A DNA stretch of 17,333 nt, taken from assembly GCA_035760965.1 (NCBI GenBank), contig DASTRY010000063.1, positions 1 to 17,333 of the forward strand, given 5' to 3'. Position numbers and translations under genes: made by a program. Below the pieces are notes generated by a model. That model did no database searches and was not told where the DNA came from. It saw nothing but the letters and a program-made list of their open reading frames with translations. Below are positions 9,376 through 16,909 of this stretch, one piece after another. The DNA comes from JADGHX01 sp035760965. Its GTDB lineage: Bacteria; Pseudomonadota; Gammaproteobacteria; Steroidobacterales; Steroidobacteraceae. Positions within the stretch are counted from its first letter, which is position 1, and each line of letters begins with the position of its first letter.

Positions 9376-10722
9376 CTACAGCTTGGGCAGGCGCGCTTCG
9401 ATCTGGAAGCGCGCGCGTTCGAAGTCCGGCGCTGCGCCGGCGGGCGTCGCCGCTTCGATCGCTGCGAGGATGTCCTCCTGCACCTTGCCGCGATGAAGCG
9501 CATCCGCGTAGGAAATCTCGGGATGGAACATCACCATCGAATAGCGCGGAATGAAGCGATCCGGGAAGCGCCGCTCCAGCTCGACTGACAGCGCCTTGAA
9601 GCGCTCGAACCGCGGATCCCGCACCGTATCCCGCATCTCGATGTAGTTCTCGAGCGCCATCTGCGCGATCGCCTCCGCGTTGGGCCGGCGCAGGCGATCG
9701 AACGCCGCGAACAGCGGCTCCCACGCGTCGTAGCGGTCGAGCAGCTCATCGAAGGTCGTGCAGTCCTCGAACGCGGCGTTCATGCCCTGGCCGTGAAACG
9801 GCACGATGGCATGCGCGGCATCGCCGAGCAGCAGCGCTTGCCCGCGCACATGCCACGGCGCGGTATGCACGGTCCCGAGCTGACCCTGCGGATTCTCGAA
9901 GAACTCCGTCAGCAGGCGCGGAATGAGCGGCACCGCGTCCGCAAACTCGCGCGCGAACAGATCGCTCACCGCCGCGGGCGTCGTGAGCGACTCGAAGCTG
10001 CGCGCGCCGCGTTTTGCGAGAAACAGCGTGGCGGTGAAGCTGCCGTCGGTGTTCGGCAGCGCGATCAACATGAACCCGCCGCGCGGCCACACGTGAAGCG
10101 CATTCATGTCGAGCGCGGGGACGAACCCGAGCGGCGGCAGCGTGAGCTCTTTGTAGTCGTGATCCAGCAGCTCTTCGCGCACTTGCAAGTAGCCATCGGC
10201 CGCAAAGCTGGTCCGCAGCACCGAGCCCGCGCCGTCGGCGCCGATCGTCGGAGTCAGCTTCACGTCATAGTCGTCGCCCTCTTCGTCGCGGAAGCGCAGG
10301 ACGTCTTCCATCGCGCTCGCGCCGATGCACGTGTGGTTGAAGCTCAGCGTGACGTTCGGAAAACGTGCCGCCGCTTCGACCAGCAACCGCGTCAGTGCCG
10401 CGCGGCCTACGGAGTAGATGACCTCGCCCGGCTTCCAGCCGTACGGCAGCAACTTCGTTTCACCCGTCGCGTCGTGAATCATGCGACCGCGCATTTCGAT
10501 GAGCAGCGGGCGCACCGCGTCCATCAGGCCTGCGCGCTCGAGCGCGTGCATGCCCCGCGCCGCGAGCGCGAGGTTGATCGAGCGCCCGCGTTCGGCGGCC
10601 GACTGGCGCGGATCGGGGCGCTTGTCATAGAGCGAAACCTGAAAGCCGCGCTTCGCCAGTAGCACCGCGAGGAGCGAGCCGGCCATGCCGGCGCCGACGA
10701 TGTTGATTGCTTGCGGGCGCAT
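9376..10722 (-). CDS. kmo: Kynurenine 3-monooxygenase
   Basis: A 448-residue FAD-dependent aromatic hydroxylase that converts L-kynurenine to 3-hydroxykynurenine with NADPH and O2. The N-terminal dinucleotide motif GAGMAGS is at 10-16, GADGAG at 161-166, and the second FAD motif GDAAHAIVPFHGQGMN at 300-315, which is highly typical of KMO. Also characteristic are RGRSINLALAARG (45-57) and the PYGWKPGE segment near 93. Its ATG follows the kynU stop with no gap, indicating translational coupling. It is the last gene of the haao-kynU-kmo operon. Members carry a C-terminal hydrophobic or amphipathic region; none that looks transmembrane is obvious here. Assignment is firm. Confidence 0.96.
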   Translation of the reverse strand: MRPQAINIVGAGMAGSLLAVLLAKRGFQVSLYDKRPDPRQSAAERGRSINLALAARGMHALERAGLMDAVRPLLIEMRGRMIHDATGETKLLPYGWKPGEVIYSVGRAALTRLLVEAAARFPNVTLSFNHTCIGASAMEDVLRFRDEEGDDYDVKLTPTIGADGAGSVLRTSFAADGYLQVREELLDHDYKELTLPPLGFVPALDMNALHVWPRGGFMLIALPNTDGSFTATLFLAKRGARSFESLTTPAAVSDLFAREFADAVPLIPRLLTEFFENPQGQLGTVHTAPWHVRGQALLLGDAAHAIVPFHGQGMNAAFEDCTTFDELLDRYDAWEPLFAAFDRLRRPNAEAIAQMALENYIEMRDTVRDPRFERFKALSVELERRFPDRFIPRYSMVMFHPEISYADALHRGKVQEDILAAIEAATPAGAAPDFERARFQIEARLPKL

Positions 10723-11994
10723 CTACGCCGTCTCTTGCAGCGCTTGCGCAAGGCGTTCAGCGAACCGGAACACGTCTTCGAAGCTGTTGTAGAGCGGCAC
10801 AGGCGCTGCACGAATCACGTCCGGTTCGCGCCAATCGCACACGACTCCATGTGCACCGAGCCGCTCGAACACTCGCGCCCCGCGTCCGGCGCCGGCGATG
10901 CGCAACGAGAGCTGGGCGCCGCGCGCAGCGGGTACGTGCGGCGAAATCACGCTTACCGCAGGCGCGAGTCGCTCGAGCAGGAATTCGAGAAAGCCGGTCA
11001 GCTCGACGGACTTCGCACGCAGCCGCTCGATGCCCGCCTCCTGAAAAATCGCGAGCGAGGCCACCAAAGGGGCCGCCGCGAGCACCGGCGGATTGCTCAC
11101 CGCCCACCCCGCTGCGCCGTGCTCCGCGCGGAAGCCTGGCTGCATCGCGAAGCGGCTCGCGGCCTCGTGTCCCCACCAGCCCGCGAGGCGCGGGCGCGTG
11201 TCGACGTGACGTTCGTGCACGAACGCGCCGCCGATCGCGCCCGGACCGGCGTTCAGATACTTGTAGCCGCACCACACGGCGAAGTCAGCGCCGTCAACGT
11301 GCAGTGACAACGGCACGTTGCCGATCGAATGCGCGAGATCGAATCCGATGAGGCAGCCGGCTGCGTGCGCGGCGCGCGTGAGGCGTCCGATATCGAAGGA
11401 CTGTCCGGTGCGGAACTGCACGCCCGGCCAGAGCACGAGCGCAATCTCCGCCCCGCGTTGCTGCAAAAGGGCTTCGATCGCGGACTCCGCGATCAGGTCG
11501 GCTCCGTTCGCAGGCGCGAGCTCGATCAGCTCGCGCGCCGGGTCGAGCCCGTGCCACGCGATCTGCGACGCGACGGCATGTCGGTCCGACGAGAATGCAC
11601 CGGCTTCGATGAGCACCTTGGTGCGCGCGCCGCTCGGGCGGTAGAAGCTCGCGAGCATCATGTGGATGTTCACGGTGAGCGAGTTCATCGCGATGACCTC
11701 GCTCGCCTTGGCGCCCGTCAGCTGCTGCAGACCCGCCGTGAGATTCTCGTGATAGGGGATCCAGGGGCGCCGCGCCGCTTCGTGCCCGAGCACGCCGAGC
11801 TTCGCCCAGTCCTCCAGCTCCTCGTTGACGAGCGTGCGCGCCGCGAGCGGCAGCAGCCCGAGCGAATGCCCGGCGAAGTAGATCAGCTCGGCGCCCCGCG
11901 CGTCGCGCGGCATGGCGAAGCGTGCGCGCATCCCGCGGAGCGGATCCGCCTGATCCGCGCGCCGGGCGAACTCGAGCGTTGCTTCGAAATTCAT
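10723..11994 (-). CDS. kynU: Kynureninase
   Basis: A 423-residue PLP enzyme that cleaves 3-hydroxykynurenine to 3-hydroxyanthranilate and alanine, or kynurenine to anthranilate. Family marks are IYFAGHSLGLLP (38-49), AMNSLTVNIHMML (102-114) for phosphate binding, FDLAHSIGN with D219 facing the PLP ring, and WCGYKYLNAGPGAIGG with K245 as the Schiff-base lysine. The length is normal. The ATG at 11994 gives a standard N-terminus, but no clear Shine-Dalgarno precedes it. It lies 40 nt after haao and abuts kmo. Together with its neighbours it most likely serves de novo NAD synthesis rather than the anthranilate route, since haao is present. Confidence 0.96.
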   Translation of the reverse strand: MNFEATLEFARRADQADPLRGMRARFAMPRDARGAELIYFAGHSLGLLPLAARTLVNEELEDWAKLGVLGHEAARRPWIPYHENLTAGLQQLTGAKASEVIAMNSLTVNIHMMLASFYRPSGARTKVLIEAGAFSSDRHAVASQIAWHGLDPARELIELAPANGADLIAESAIEALLQQRGAEIALVLWPGVQFRTGQSFDIGRLTRAAHAAGCLIGFDLAHSIGNVPLSLHVDGADFAVWCGYKYLNAGPGAIGGAFVHERHVDTRPRLAGWWGHEAASRFAMQPGFRAEHGAAGWAVSNPPVLAAAPLVASLAIFQEAGIERLRAKSVELTGFLEFLLERLAPAVSVISPHVPAARGAQLSLRIAGAGRGARVFERLGAHGVVCDWREPDVIRAAPVPLYNSFEDVFRFAERLAQALQETA

Positions 11995-12034
11995 ACGGGT
12001 CTATGCGCAGGCACGCACGGCGCGCAGTCCGCGC

Positions 12035-12547
12035 TTACTTCGGCCGCTCCATCACTGCGCCGCACTTCTTGCAGGTGCGCTGGTCGGCGCTGGCGTAGAA
12101 CCGCTCGAAGATCTCGCCGAGCCTCTCGATGTCCGTCATCGGGAGAAATTCTTCGTAGAGCAAATTACTGCAGCGCTCGCAGTACCACTGGAACCCGTCG
12201 AGCTCGCCCGGACGGCGCTCGCGCTCGATCACGAGGCCGATGGTATTCGCGCCGCGCTGCGGCGAGTGCGGCACGCGCGGCGGCAGCAGCAGGATTTCGC
12301 CTTCGCGGATCGGAACATCGACGGCGCGCCCGTCCTGGACGGTCTTCAGCACGATGTCGCCTTCGAGCTGATAGAAGAATTCCTCGGCGGGATCGACGTG
12401 ATAGTCCTTCCGCGCGTTCGGTCCGCCCACCACCATGATGATGAACTCGCTGTCGCGAAACACCCGCTTGTTGCCGACGGGCGGCTTCAGCACGTGGCGG
12501 TTCTCGTCGATCCAGCGGCGGAAGTTGAAGGCGTGGAGGCGGTCCAT
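12035..12547 (-). CDS. nbaC: 3-Hydroxyanthranilate 3,4-dioxygenase
   Basis: A 170-residue cupin dioxygenase that opens 3-hydroxyanthranilate to aminocarboxymuconate semialdehyde, which cyclises to quinolinate, the NAD precursor. The iron ligands of the family are all present: H50 and E56 in KDYHVDPAEEFFYQLEG, and H94 in LPPRVPHSPQR. The C-terminus has the bacterial-type rubredoxin-like second metal site, CERC (123-126) and CKKC (159-162). The protein is cytosolic. It is the first gene of the haao-kynU-kmo run, divergent from the lipoprotein gene over 65 nt. Gene names differ between species (nbaC, haao); the function is clear from the residues. Confidence 0.96.
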   Translation of the reverse strand: MDRLHAFNFRRWIDENRHVLKPPVGNKRVFRDSEFIIMVVGGPNARKDYHVDPAEEFFYQLEGDIVLKTVQDGRAVDVPIREGEILLLPPRVPHSPQRGANTIGLVIERERRPGELDGFQWYCERCSNLLYEEFLPMTDIERLGEIFERFYASADQRTCKKCGAVMERPK

Positions 12548-12570
12548 ACGGTGTGTACTCTGCGCGATTC

Positions 12571-12583
12571 GCGTATGTTACGC
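12571..12583. promoter_or_regulatory. Palindrome in the divergent haao/lipoprotein promoter gap
   Basis: GCGTA and TACGC form a perfect inverted repeat around TGT. The site is central in the 65-nt intergenic gap and overlaps a TAACAT -10-like hexamer on the complement strand. That would suit an operator for the kynurenine genes, but no regulator is encoded nearby. It is a short motif, so chance is possible. Confidence 0.3.
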
Positions 12584-12612
12584 ATTAGTCCGTCCGGAGG
12601 AGACGTCGTGCG

Positions 12613-13050
12613 ATGAAGACCTGGGTTCTTGCGCTCTGTCTCGCCACTCTGACGGCGTGCGGCCACATGCCCTGGCACAGCGAGCCGGCCAAGGGCCCGG
12701 AAGCGGTCGACGTGCTCGTCGAGCTCGGCGCGGACGGGGGCCCGACCACCGTGTTTCCGCAGTACTGGAAGCGCAATACCCTCGTGGTGGACCTCACGAC
12801 GGCAGCGAGCAGCGGCGGGCAGCTCACGCTGAAGACCCGTGACGGGGCGAAGTGGCCGGTGCGCCTCGCGTTCCGGGTGATGCCCGGAAGCATTGGGATC
12901 CTCGAGGTGCAGGCCGATCAGCGCCTGCTCATGCCGGTGGCTCGCGAGGGCACCAAGCCGGTGGTTCTCGAGCTGGTGCCCGGGGTGTATACGCCGCAGA
13001 CCCCGCAGATTACGGTCAAGTGGGAAGCGTCGAAGTCCCCCACGAGCTGA
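12613..13050 (+). CDS. Putative outer-membrane lipoprotein of unknown function
   Basis: A 145-residue protein with a clear lipoprotein signal: MKTW, a hydrophobic stretch, then LTAC with Cys16 as lipidation site. Gly17 at +2 is not the inner-membrane retention Asp, so outer-membrane sorting is expected. The mature part lacks further membrane segments and has alternating hydrophobic beta-strand-like segments (NTLVVDLTT, KWPVRLAFRVM, KPVVLELVPG), suggesting a small beta-sandwich. A GGAGGAG ribosome site at 12596-12602 supports the ATG. No family is recognised. It stands alone, divergent from haao and convergent with apaH. Confidence 0.8.
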   Translation: MKTWVLALCLATLTACGHMPWHSEPAKGPEAVDVLVELGADGGPTTVFPQYWKRNTLVVDLTTAASSGGQLTLKTRDGAKWPVRLAFRVMPGSIGILEVQADQRLLMPVAREGTKPVVLELVPGVYTPQTPQITVKWEASKSPTS

Positions 13051-13076
13051 GGACCTTTCGCGGCGAACACTGCCCC

Positions 13077-13115
13077 GGCCGACACTGCGGCCCTCGCGCG
13101 CAGCGGTGAGGGGCC
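13077..13115. terminator. GC-rich hairpins between convergent genes
   Basis: In the 79-nt gap between the lipoprotein gene and apaH, GGCCG (13077-13081) pairs with CGGCC (13088-13092). Alternatively CGGCCCTC (13088-13095) pairs with a GAGGGGCCG downstream, with one bulged base. Neither strand has a T-tract after the stem, so this is a weak candidate for a shared 3' boundary only. Confidence 0.25.
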
Positions 13116-13129
13116 GGTGGACGGCGCCG

Positions 13130-13969
13130 CTACTCGCCCGGCGTGTGGTACCCCGCGCAGGACGTGCTCACGGGCTCTGCATCGGCCGCATCCAGGTCCA
13201 GGGCCGTGAGGGCGCCACCCCAAACGCAGCCCGTATCGAGCCCCACGACGCCGTTCGTGCGCACCAGTCCGCGCGCCGACCAGTGACCGAAGATCACCCG
13301 CACGTCCCGGCTCTGCCGATTCTCGTGCTCGAACCAAGCCCGCCACGGCAACGCTACGTCCCGTCCCGAGCCCTTCATCTTGAGCTCGATGCGGCCGTCG
13401 GCCGTGCAGATGCGCAAGCGGGTGAAGACGTTGATGGCGAAGCGCAACCGCTCCTCCCGCTCGAGATCGTTGCTCCACTTGCTCGGCTCATTGCCGTACA
13501 TGTTGTCGAACACGTTGCGCGGCTCGGTGGCGAGCGCCGTTTCTACTTCGCGCGCGAGCGCGAGAGCCGTGCCGGCGCTCCATTGCGGAATGAGCCCCGC
13601 ATGCACGAGCAGATCGCCGTGACCGCGATCGAAATGCACGAGCGGGCGCGCGAGGAGCCACTCGAGCAGCGCGTCGCGGTCGGGCGCCGCAAGCACGTCG
13701 TCGAGCGTGTCGTCAGGTCTGACCGCGTTCTTGCGCTTCGTCCCGAACGCGATCGCGAGCAGGTGCAGGTCGTGATTGCCGAGCACGCAGACGGCGTTGG
13801 CGCCGAGCGCGCGCACGAACCGCAGCACTTCGAGCGATTTCGGTCCGCGGTTGACGAGATCACCGGTGAACCAGAGCCGGTCACGATCGGGCTTAAAGCC
13901 GAGCTGCGCGATGAGCGCGCGCAATTCGTCGTAACAACCTTGGATGTCGCCCAGGGCGAACCGGCTCAC
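13130..13969 (-). CDS. apaH: Symmetrical bis(5'-nucleosyl)-tetraphosphatase
   Basis: A 279-residue metallophosphoesterase, the usual ApaH size, that splits Ap4A into two ADP and removes Np4A caps from RNA. Metal-binding motifs are GDIQG (7-11), GDLVNRG (36-42), GNHD (64-67) and VHAGL (122-126). The FGHWSARG and LDTGCVWGGALTAL blocks are ApaH-specific. Gln replaces the common His in the first motif (GDIQG), as also in Pseudomonas-type ApaH. The start is GTG at 13969, giving SRFALGDIQG, the family-typical position. It lies 21 nt after apaG and is the last gene of the surA-pdxA-rsmA-uspA-apaG-apaH run. Confidence 0.96.
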   Translation of the reverse strand: MSRFALGDIQGCYDELRALIAQLGFKPDRDRLWFTGDLVNRGPKSLEVLRFVRALGANAVCVLGNHDLHLLAIAFGTKRKNAVRPDDTLDDVLAAPDRDALLEWLLARPLVHFDRGHGDLLVHAGLIPQWSAGTALALAREVETALATEPRNVFDNMYGNEPSKWSNDLEREERLRFAINVFTRLRICTADGRIELKMKGSGRDVALPWRAWFEHENRQSRDVRVIFGHWSARGLVRTNGVVGLDTGCVWGGALTALDLDAADAEPVSTSCAGYHTPGE

Positions 13970-13990
13970 GCGGGCGGTCCGAGCGCCGTG

Positions 13991-14401
13991 CTACTGCACG
14001 ATGCCGGGCATCGCGAGACGGAACGGCGCGATCGGCGCATCGAAGCGCGCGCCATCGTCCGCGACCATCTGATACGAGCCCTGCATGGCGCCGACCGGCG
14101 TCTCGATCATCGCGCCGCTCGAGTAGCGAAAGCCCTGTCCGGGTTTCAGATGCGGCTGCTCGCCGACGACGCCGTCGCCGCGCACTTCCTGCACCTTGCC
14201 GTTCGCGTCCGTGATGATCCAGTGGCGGGTGAGCAGCTTGGCGGGCACGCGCCCTTCGTTACGCAGCGTGATGGTGTACGCGAACACGAACTTGCGCTCC
14301 CTCGGGTCCGACTGCTCCTCGAGGTAGCTGGTCTCGACGTCGACGCGGATCTTGTAGGGCGGATCCGTGTCGACGAGCGGTTTGGAGGTGGGGCTGTCCA
14401 C
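13991..14401 (-). CDS. apaG: ApaG protein
   Basis: About 136 residues from a GTG at 14401. ApaG is a small FnIII-like beta-sandwich protein, historically tied to Co2+/Mg2+ resistance and Ap4A levels; its exact role is unsettled. Family sequence is plain: YKIRVDVETSYLEEQSDP, FAYTITLRNEG, HWIITDANGKVQEVRGDGVVGEQP, and PVGAMQGSYQMV. The open frame extends upstream into uspA, but that part has no ApaG similarity, so I place the start at the GTG just before DSPTSKPL. There is no convincing Shine-Dalgarno there, so the start is uncertain by several codons. It is immediately upstream of apaH and 71 nt downstream of uspA. Confidence 0.93.
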   Translation of the reverse strand: MDSPTSKPLVDTDPPYKIRVDVETSYLEEQSDPRERKFVFAYTITLRNEGRVPAKLLTRHWIITDANGKVQEVRGDGVVGEQPHLKPGQGFRYSSGAMIETPVGAMQGSYQMVADDGARFDAPIAPFRLAMPGIVQ

Positions 14402-14472
14402 GATGCCAGGATGGTGCCAAAGCGGGTCGAGCCGCGTCCAGTGTGTGTCCCGGCCGGCGCGAAGCGGCGTCC

Positions 14473-14916
14473 TCAGCGTTGAGGATTGGCCACACGCACG
14501 GCGAGCACGTCGCACGGCGCAGCGTGCAGCACCGTGTCTTCCGTGAGGTTCACGAGGATGGAAAGACCGTGGCGCTCGCGGCTGCCGAGCACGATGAGGT
14601 CCGCGTGACGCTCGCGCGCGATGCGCACGATTTCCGACTTGACGTTCCCCGCCTCGACGTGACACGGGGCTTGGGGTAAGCCCAGCTCGACCGCGAGCGC
14701 CCGCAGCCGCTCCCCCGCACGCTGCAGCAGCTCGTCTTCGATCTGCACGGCCGGCATGAGCGTCTCGCCCATGGGCTCGACGGGCACGAACTCGACGACG
14801 TGCAGCAGCTCGACCTCGGCGCCGAGCGCCGCGGCGAGCGCCTGCGCACGCCGGCCGATGGCCATGCTGTGCTCGAGAAGGTCCACGACCAGCAGAATGC
14901 GACGATAAGCCGACAT
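14473..14916 (-). CDS. Universal stress protein, UspA family
   Basis: A 147-residue single-domain Usp. It begins with YRRILLVVDLLEHS, ends the sheet with LLHVVEFVPVEP, and has the later HADLIVLGSRERHGLSIL and APCDVLAVRV blocks. In ATP-binding Usps the loop reads roughly G-x2-G-x9-G-S/T; here GSRERHG is followed by LVNLT in place of LLGST, so nucleotide binding may be weakened. A GGAG (complement of 14924-14927) 7 nt before the ATG supports the start. It sits between rsmA and apaG, which are usually adjacent in gammaproteobacteria, so this is an insertion into a conserved operon. The specific stress role is unknown. Confidence 0.92.
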   Translation of the reverse strand: MSAYRRILLVVDLLEHSMAIGRRAQALAAALGAEVELLHVVEFVPVEPMGETLMPAVQIEDELLQRAGERLRALAVELGLPQAPCHVEAGNVKSEIVRIARERHADLIVLGSRERHGLSILVNLTEDTVLHAAPCDVLAVRVANPQR

Positions 14917-14999
14917 GACTGCGCTCCGAGCGTTAACCGCGTGTGCCGGGGGCAGCGTACCGCACAGCTGAAACGGCGCAAGTCCGCCGCGCTCGGGCC

Positions 15000-15773
15000 T
15001 CAGCCCAGCGACTGGGCCAGGCGATTGAAGGCCTCGGGCGCGAGCGTTTCGGGCCGGGCGTTCGGGTCCACGTCGCAGGACTCGATCTGGGCGGCGGTGG
15101 CCAGCCCCTTCAGCGCATTCCGCAGCGTTTTGCGCCGGTGCGAGAACGCAGACGCGACCACGGCCGCGAACCTCGGACTCACGGCAAACGCAGGTTCGCG
15201 GCGCACGCTCAGCCGGGCGACGGCGGACCAGACCTTGGGCGGCGGCTGGAACGCGCCCGGCCCGACCTCGAACAGCGCTTCGGCCTCGAGCCAGGGAGCC
15301 AGCATGACGGTCAGGCGGCCGTAGTCGCCGTAGCCGGGGCGCGCGGCGATGCGGTTCACTACTTCCCGCTGCAGCATCACGTGCATGTCGTCGATGACGG
15401 AAACGTGCTTCAGCAGATGGAAGAGCAGGGGCGTCGAGATGTTGTAGGGCAGGTTGCCGACGATGCGCAGGCGGCTGGCGCCGCGCTCGCGCGCCAGGGC
15501 GGTGAAGTCGAACTCGAGCGCGTCGGCTTCGTGCACGTGGAAACGCGCGTCGGATGCGAATTGCTCCCGTAGCCGCGGGGCGAGGTCGCGGTCGATTTCG
15601 ATGGCATCGAGCGTGCGGGCGTCCGACTCGAGCAGCACGCGCGTGAGGGCGCCGCGGCCCGGGCCGATCTCGACCAGCGCATCGTTCGCGCCGGGCGCGA
15701 CCGCATGCGCGATGCGATCGAGCACCGCGGGGTCGTGCAGGAAATGCTGGCCGAAGCGCTTGCGGGCCTTCAT
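15000..15773 (-). CDS. rsmA: 16S rRNA (adenine1518-N6/adenine1519-N6)-dimethyltransferase
   Basis: A 257-residue KsgA/RsmA protein that dimethylates two adjacent adenines in the 3' terminal loop of 16S rRNA late in 30S assembly. Motifs are KRFGQHFLHD (5-14), the SAM-binding EIGPGRGALT (35-44), the catalytic NLPYNIS (107-113) and FQPPPKVWS (175-183). The C-terminal helical domain with SHRRKTLRNAL is present. The ATG at 15773 overlaps the pdxA stop (ATGA), so the two are translationally coupled. Frame continuity upstream is only a shadow of pdxA. Loss in other bacteria gives kasugamycin resistance. Confidence 0.97.
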   Translation of the reverse strand: MKARKRFGQHFLHDPAVLDRIAHAVAPGANDALVEIGPGRGALTRVLLESDARTLDAIEIDRDLAPRLREQFASDARFHVHEADALEFDFTALARERGASRLRIVGNLPYNISTPLLFHLLKHVSVIDDMHVMLQREVVNRIAARPGYGDYGRLTVMLAPWLEAEALFEVGPGAFQPPPKVWSAVARLSVRREPAFAVSPRFAAVVASAFSHRRKTLRNALKGLATAAQIESCDVDPNARPETLAPEAFNRLAQSLG

Positions 15774-16759
15774 CGCGCGCGGGCGTTGGCGAGCGCGATG
15801 GCGAGATCGATGGCGGCGGCGAGGCTGCGGGGATCGGCGCGCCCGCTGCCCGCGAGATCGAGCGCCGTGCCGTGATCCACCGAAGTGCGCAGGATCGGTA
15901 AGCCGAGCGTCACGTTGACCGCGCGATCGAAGCCGGAATGCTTGATCACCGGCAAGCCCTGGTCGTGATACATCGCGAGCACGGCGTCGCACTCCGTGAG
16001 CTTGGCCGGCACGAACGCGGTGTCGGCCGGGATCGGCCCCCACACATTCAGGCCGCGCTCGCGCATGCGCGCGATTGCCGGTGCGATGGTGCGGATCTCC
16101 TCGTCCCCGAGATGGCCTCCCTCGCCCGCATGCGGATTCAAGCCGCACACCGCGATCCGAGGTGCGTCGATGCGCCACCACTTGCGCAAGTCGGCGTCGA
16201 GGATCGTCAGCACCTGACACAACGAGTCGATCGTGATCGCGTCGCTGACGGCCTTCAGCGGCAAGTGCGTGGTTGCGAGCGCGACGCGCAGATCCGCCGT
16301 TGCCAGCATCATGACGGGGAGCGGCGCATGCGTGCGCTCCGCGAGATATTCCGTGTGTCCGGTGAACGGCACGCCCGCGTCGTTGATGATTCCCTTGTGG
16401 ACGGGCGCCGTGACGATGGCATCGAACTCGCCGCTCATCGCACCGTCGACGGCCCGGTCGATGAGACCGAGCACGTAGCGCGCGTTGGCACGATCGAGCT
16501 TGCCCGGCACGCACGGCGCGGCGAGCAGGTGATCACTGACGACGAGCGTATCCGGCACATGCGCTGTGCGAGTGGTGGGATCGTACTCGCGCAACATGAT
16601 GGGCAGATTCAGCATGCGCGCCCGCTCGACCAACAGAGCGCGGTCGGCGAGACACACGATCTCGCAATCGGCCTGGCGCCGTGCAATCTCGAGGCAGAGG
16701 TCAGGCCCCACCCCCGCCGGCTCGCCGGAACACAACGCGATACGAGGCATGAGACGCAT
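15770..16759 (-). CDS. pdxA: 4-Hydroxythreonine-4-phosphate dehydrogenase
   Basis: A 329-residue NAD-dependent enzyme of the DXP-dependent vitamin B6 pathway; its product condenses with deoxyxylulose phosphate in PdxJ. Metal ligands correspond to E. coli H166, H211 and H266: H165 in ATTHLPL, H210 in LNPHAGE and H265 in MYHDQGLP. The N-terminus SGEPAGVGPD and TGHTEYLA are typical. Two starts are close together, ATG 16759 and ATG 16750; the second gives MPRIALCSGEP, a common PdxA beginning, and neither has a clear ribosome site. It is separated from surA by 334 nt of repeat-rich DNA, a large gap for this gene pair. Confidence 0.96.
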   Translation of the reverse strand: MRLMPRIALCSGEPAGVGPDLCLEIARRQADCEIVCLADRALLVERARMLNLPIMLREYDPTTRTAHVPDTLVVSDHLLAAPCVPGKLDRANARYVLGLIDRAVDGAMSGEFDAIVTAPVHKGIINDAGVPFTGHTEYLAERTHAPLPVMMLATADLRVALATTHLPLKAVSDAITIDSLCQVLTILDADLRKWWRIDAPRIAVCGLNPHAGEGGHLGDEEIRTIAPAIARMRERGLNVWGPIPADTAFVPAKLTECDAVLAMYHDQGLPVIKHSGFDRAVNVTLGLPILRTSVDHGTALDLAGSGRADPRSLAAAIDLAIALANARAR

Positions 16760-16784
16760 AGGTCAAGGGTACTAGAAGCGTTGC

Positions 16785-16909
16785 GGCAGAGACGCGGTCA
16801 GGAAGTTTCCGGCCGGGATGTGAAAACACACGGAAGTGTTTTCCCAAGCCCCCGATGGACCGGTCTTACGGGCGGTCCCGGACGGGAGCTTCCTGATTGC
16901 GGCTCTGCC
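16785..16909. repeat. 125-nt imperfect palindrome with two internal hairpins
   Basis: The left arm 16785-16818 and right arm 16876-16909 are inverted repeats: 28 of 34 positions match, four of the six differences would be G-U pairs in RNA (as the minus-strand DNA is read, some become A-C), and only two are true mismatches. Inside lie GAAAACAC/GTGTTTTC (16822-16829 and 16836-16843, 8 bp perfect, 6-nt loop) and GGACCG/CGGTCC (16857-16862 and 16873-16878, sharing 3 nt with the right arm). The fold would be cloverleaf-like. It lies just upstream of pdxA. Size and shape recall intergenic palindromic elements such as ERIC or MITEs, but I do not recognise the sequence and see no target-site duplication. 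Confidence 0.75.
16822..16843. other. Perfect 8-bp inverted repeat GAAAACAC-N6-GTGTTTTC
   Basis: An AT-richer perfect dyad inside the larger palindrome and unlike the GC-rich surroundings. It could be the loop-proximal hairpin of an RNA, or a dimeric protein-binding site upstream of pdxA. No T-run follows on the minus strand beyond GTGTTTTC itself, so terminator function is not convincing. Confidence 0.55.

Noticed and set aside
9366..9388. GCCCC-AA / TTGGGC hairpin between the coiled-coil gene and kmo
   Set aside because: The stem is bulged, overlaps the kmo stop region, and has no T-tract on either strand, so a terminator call is not supported.
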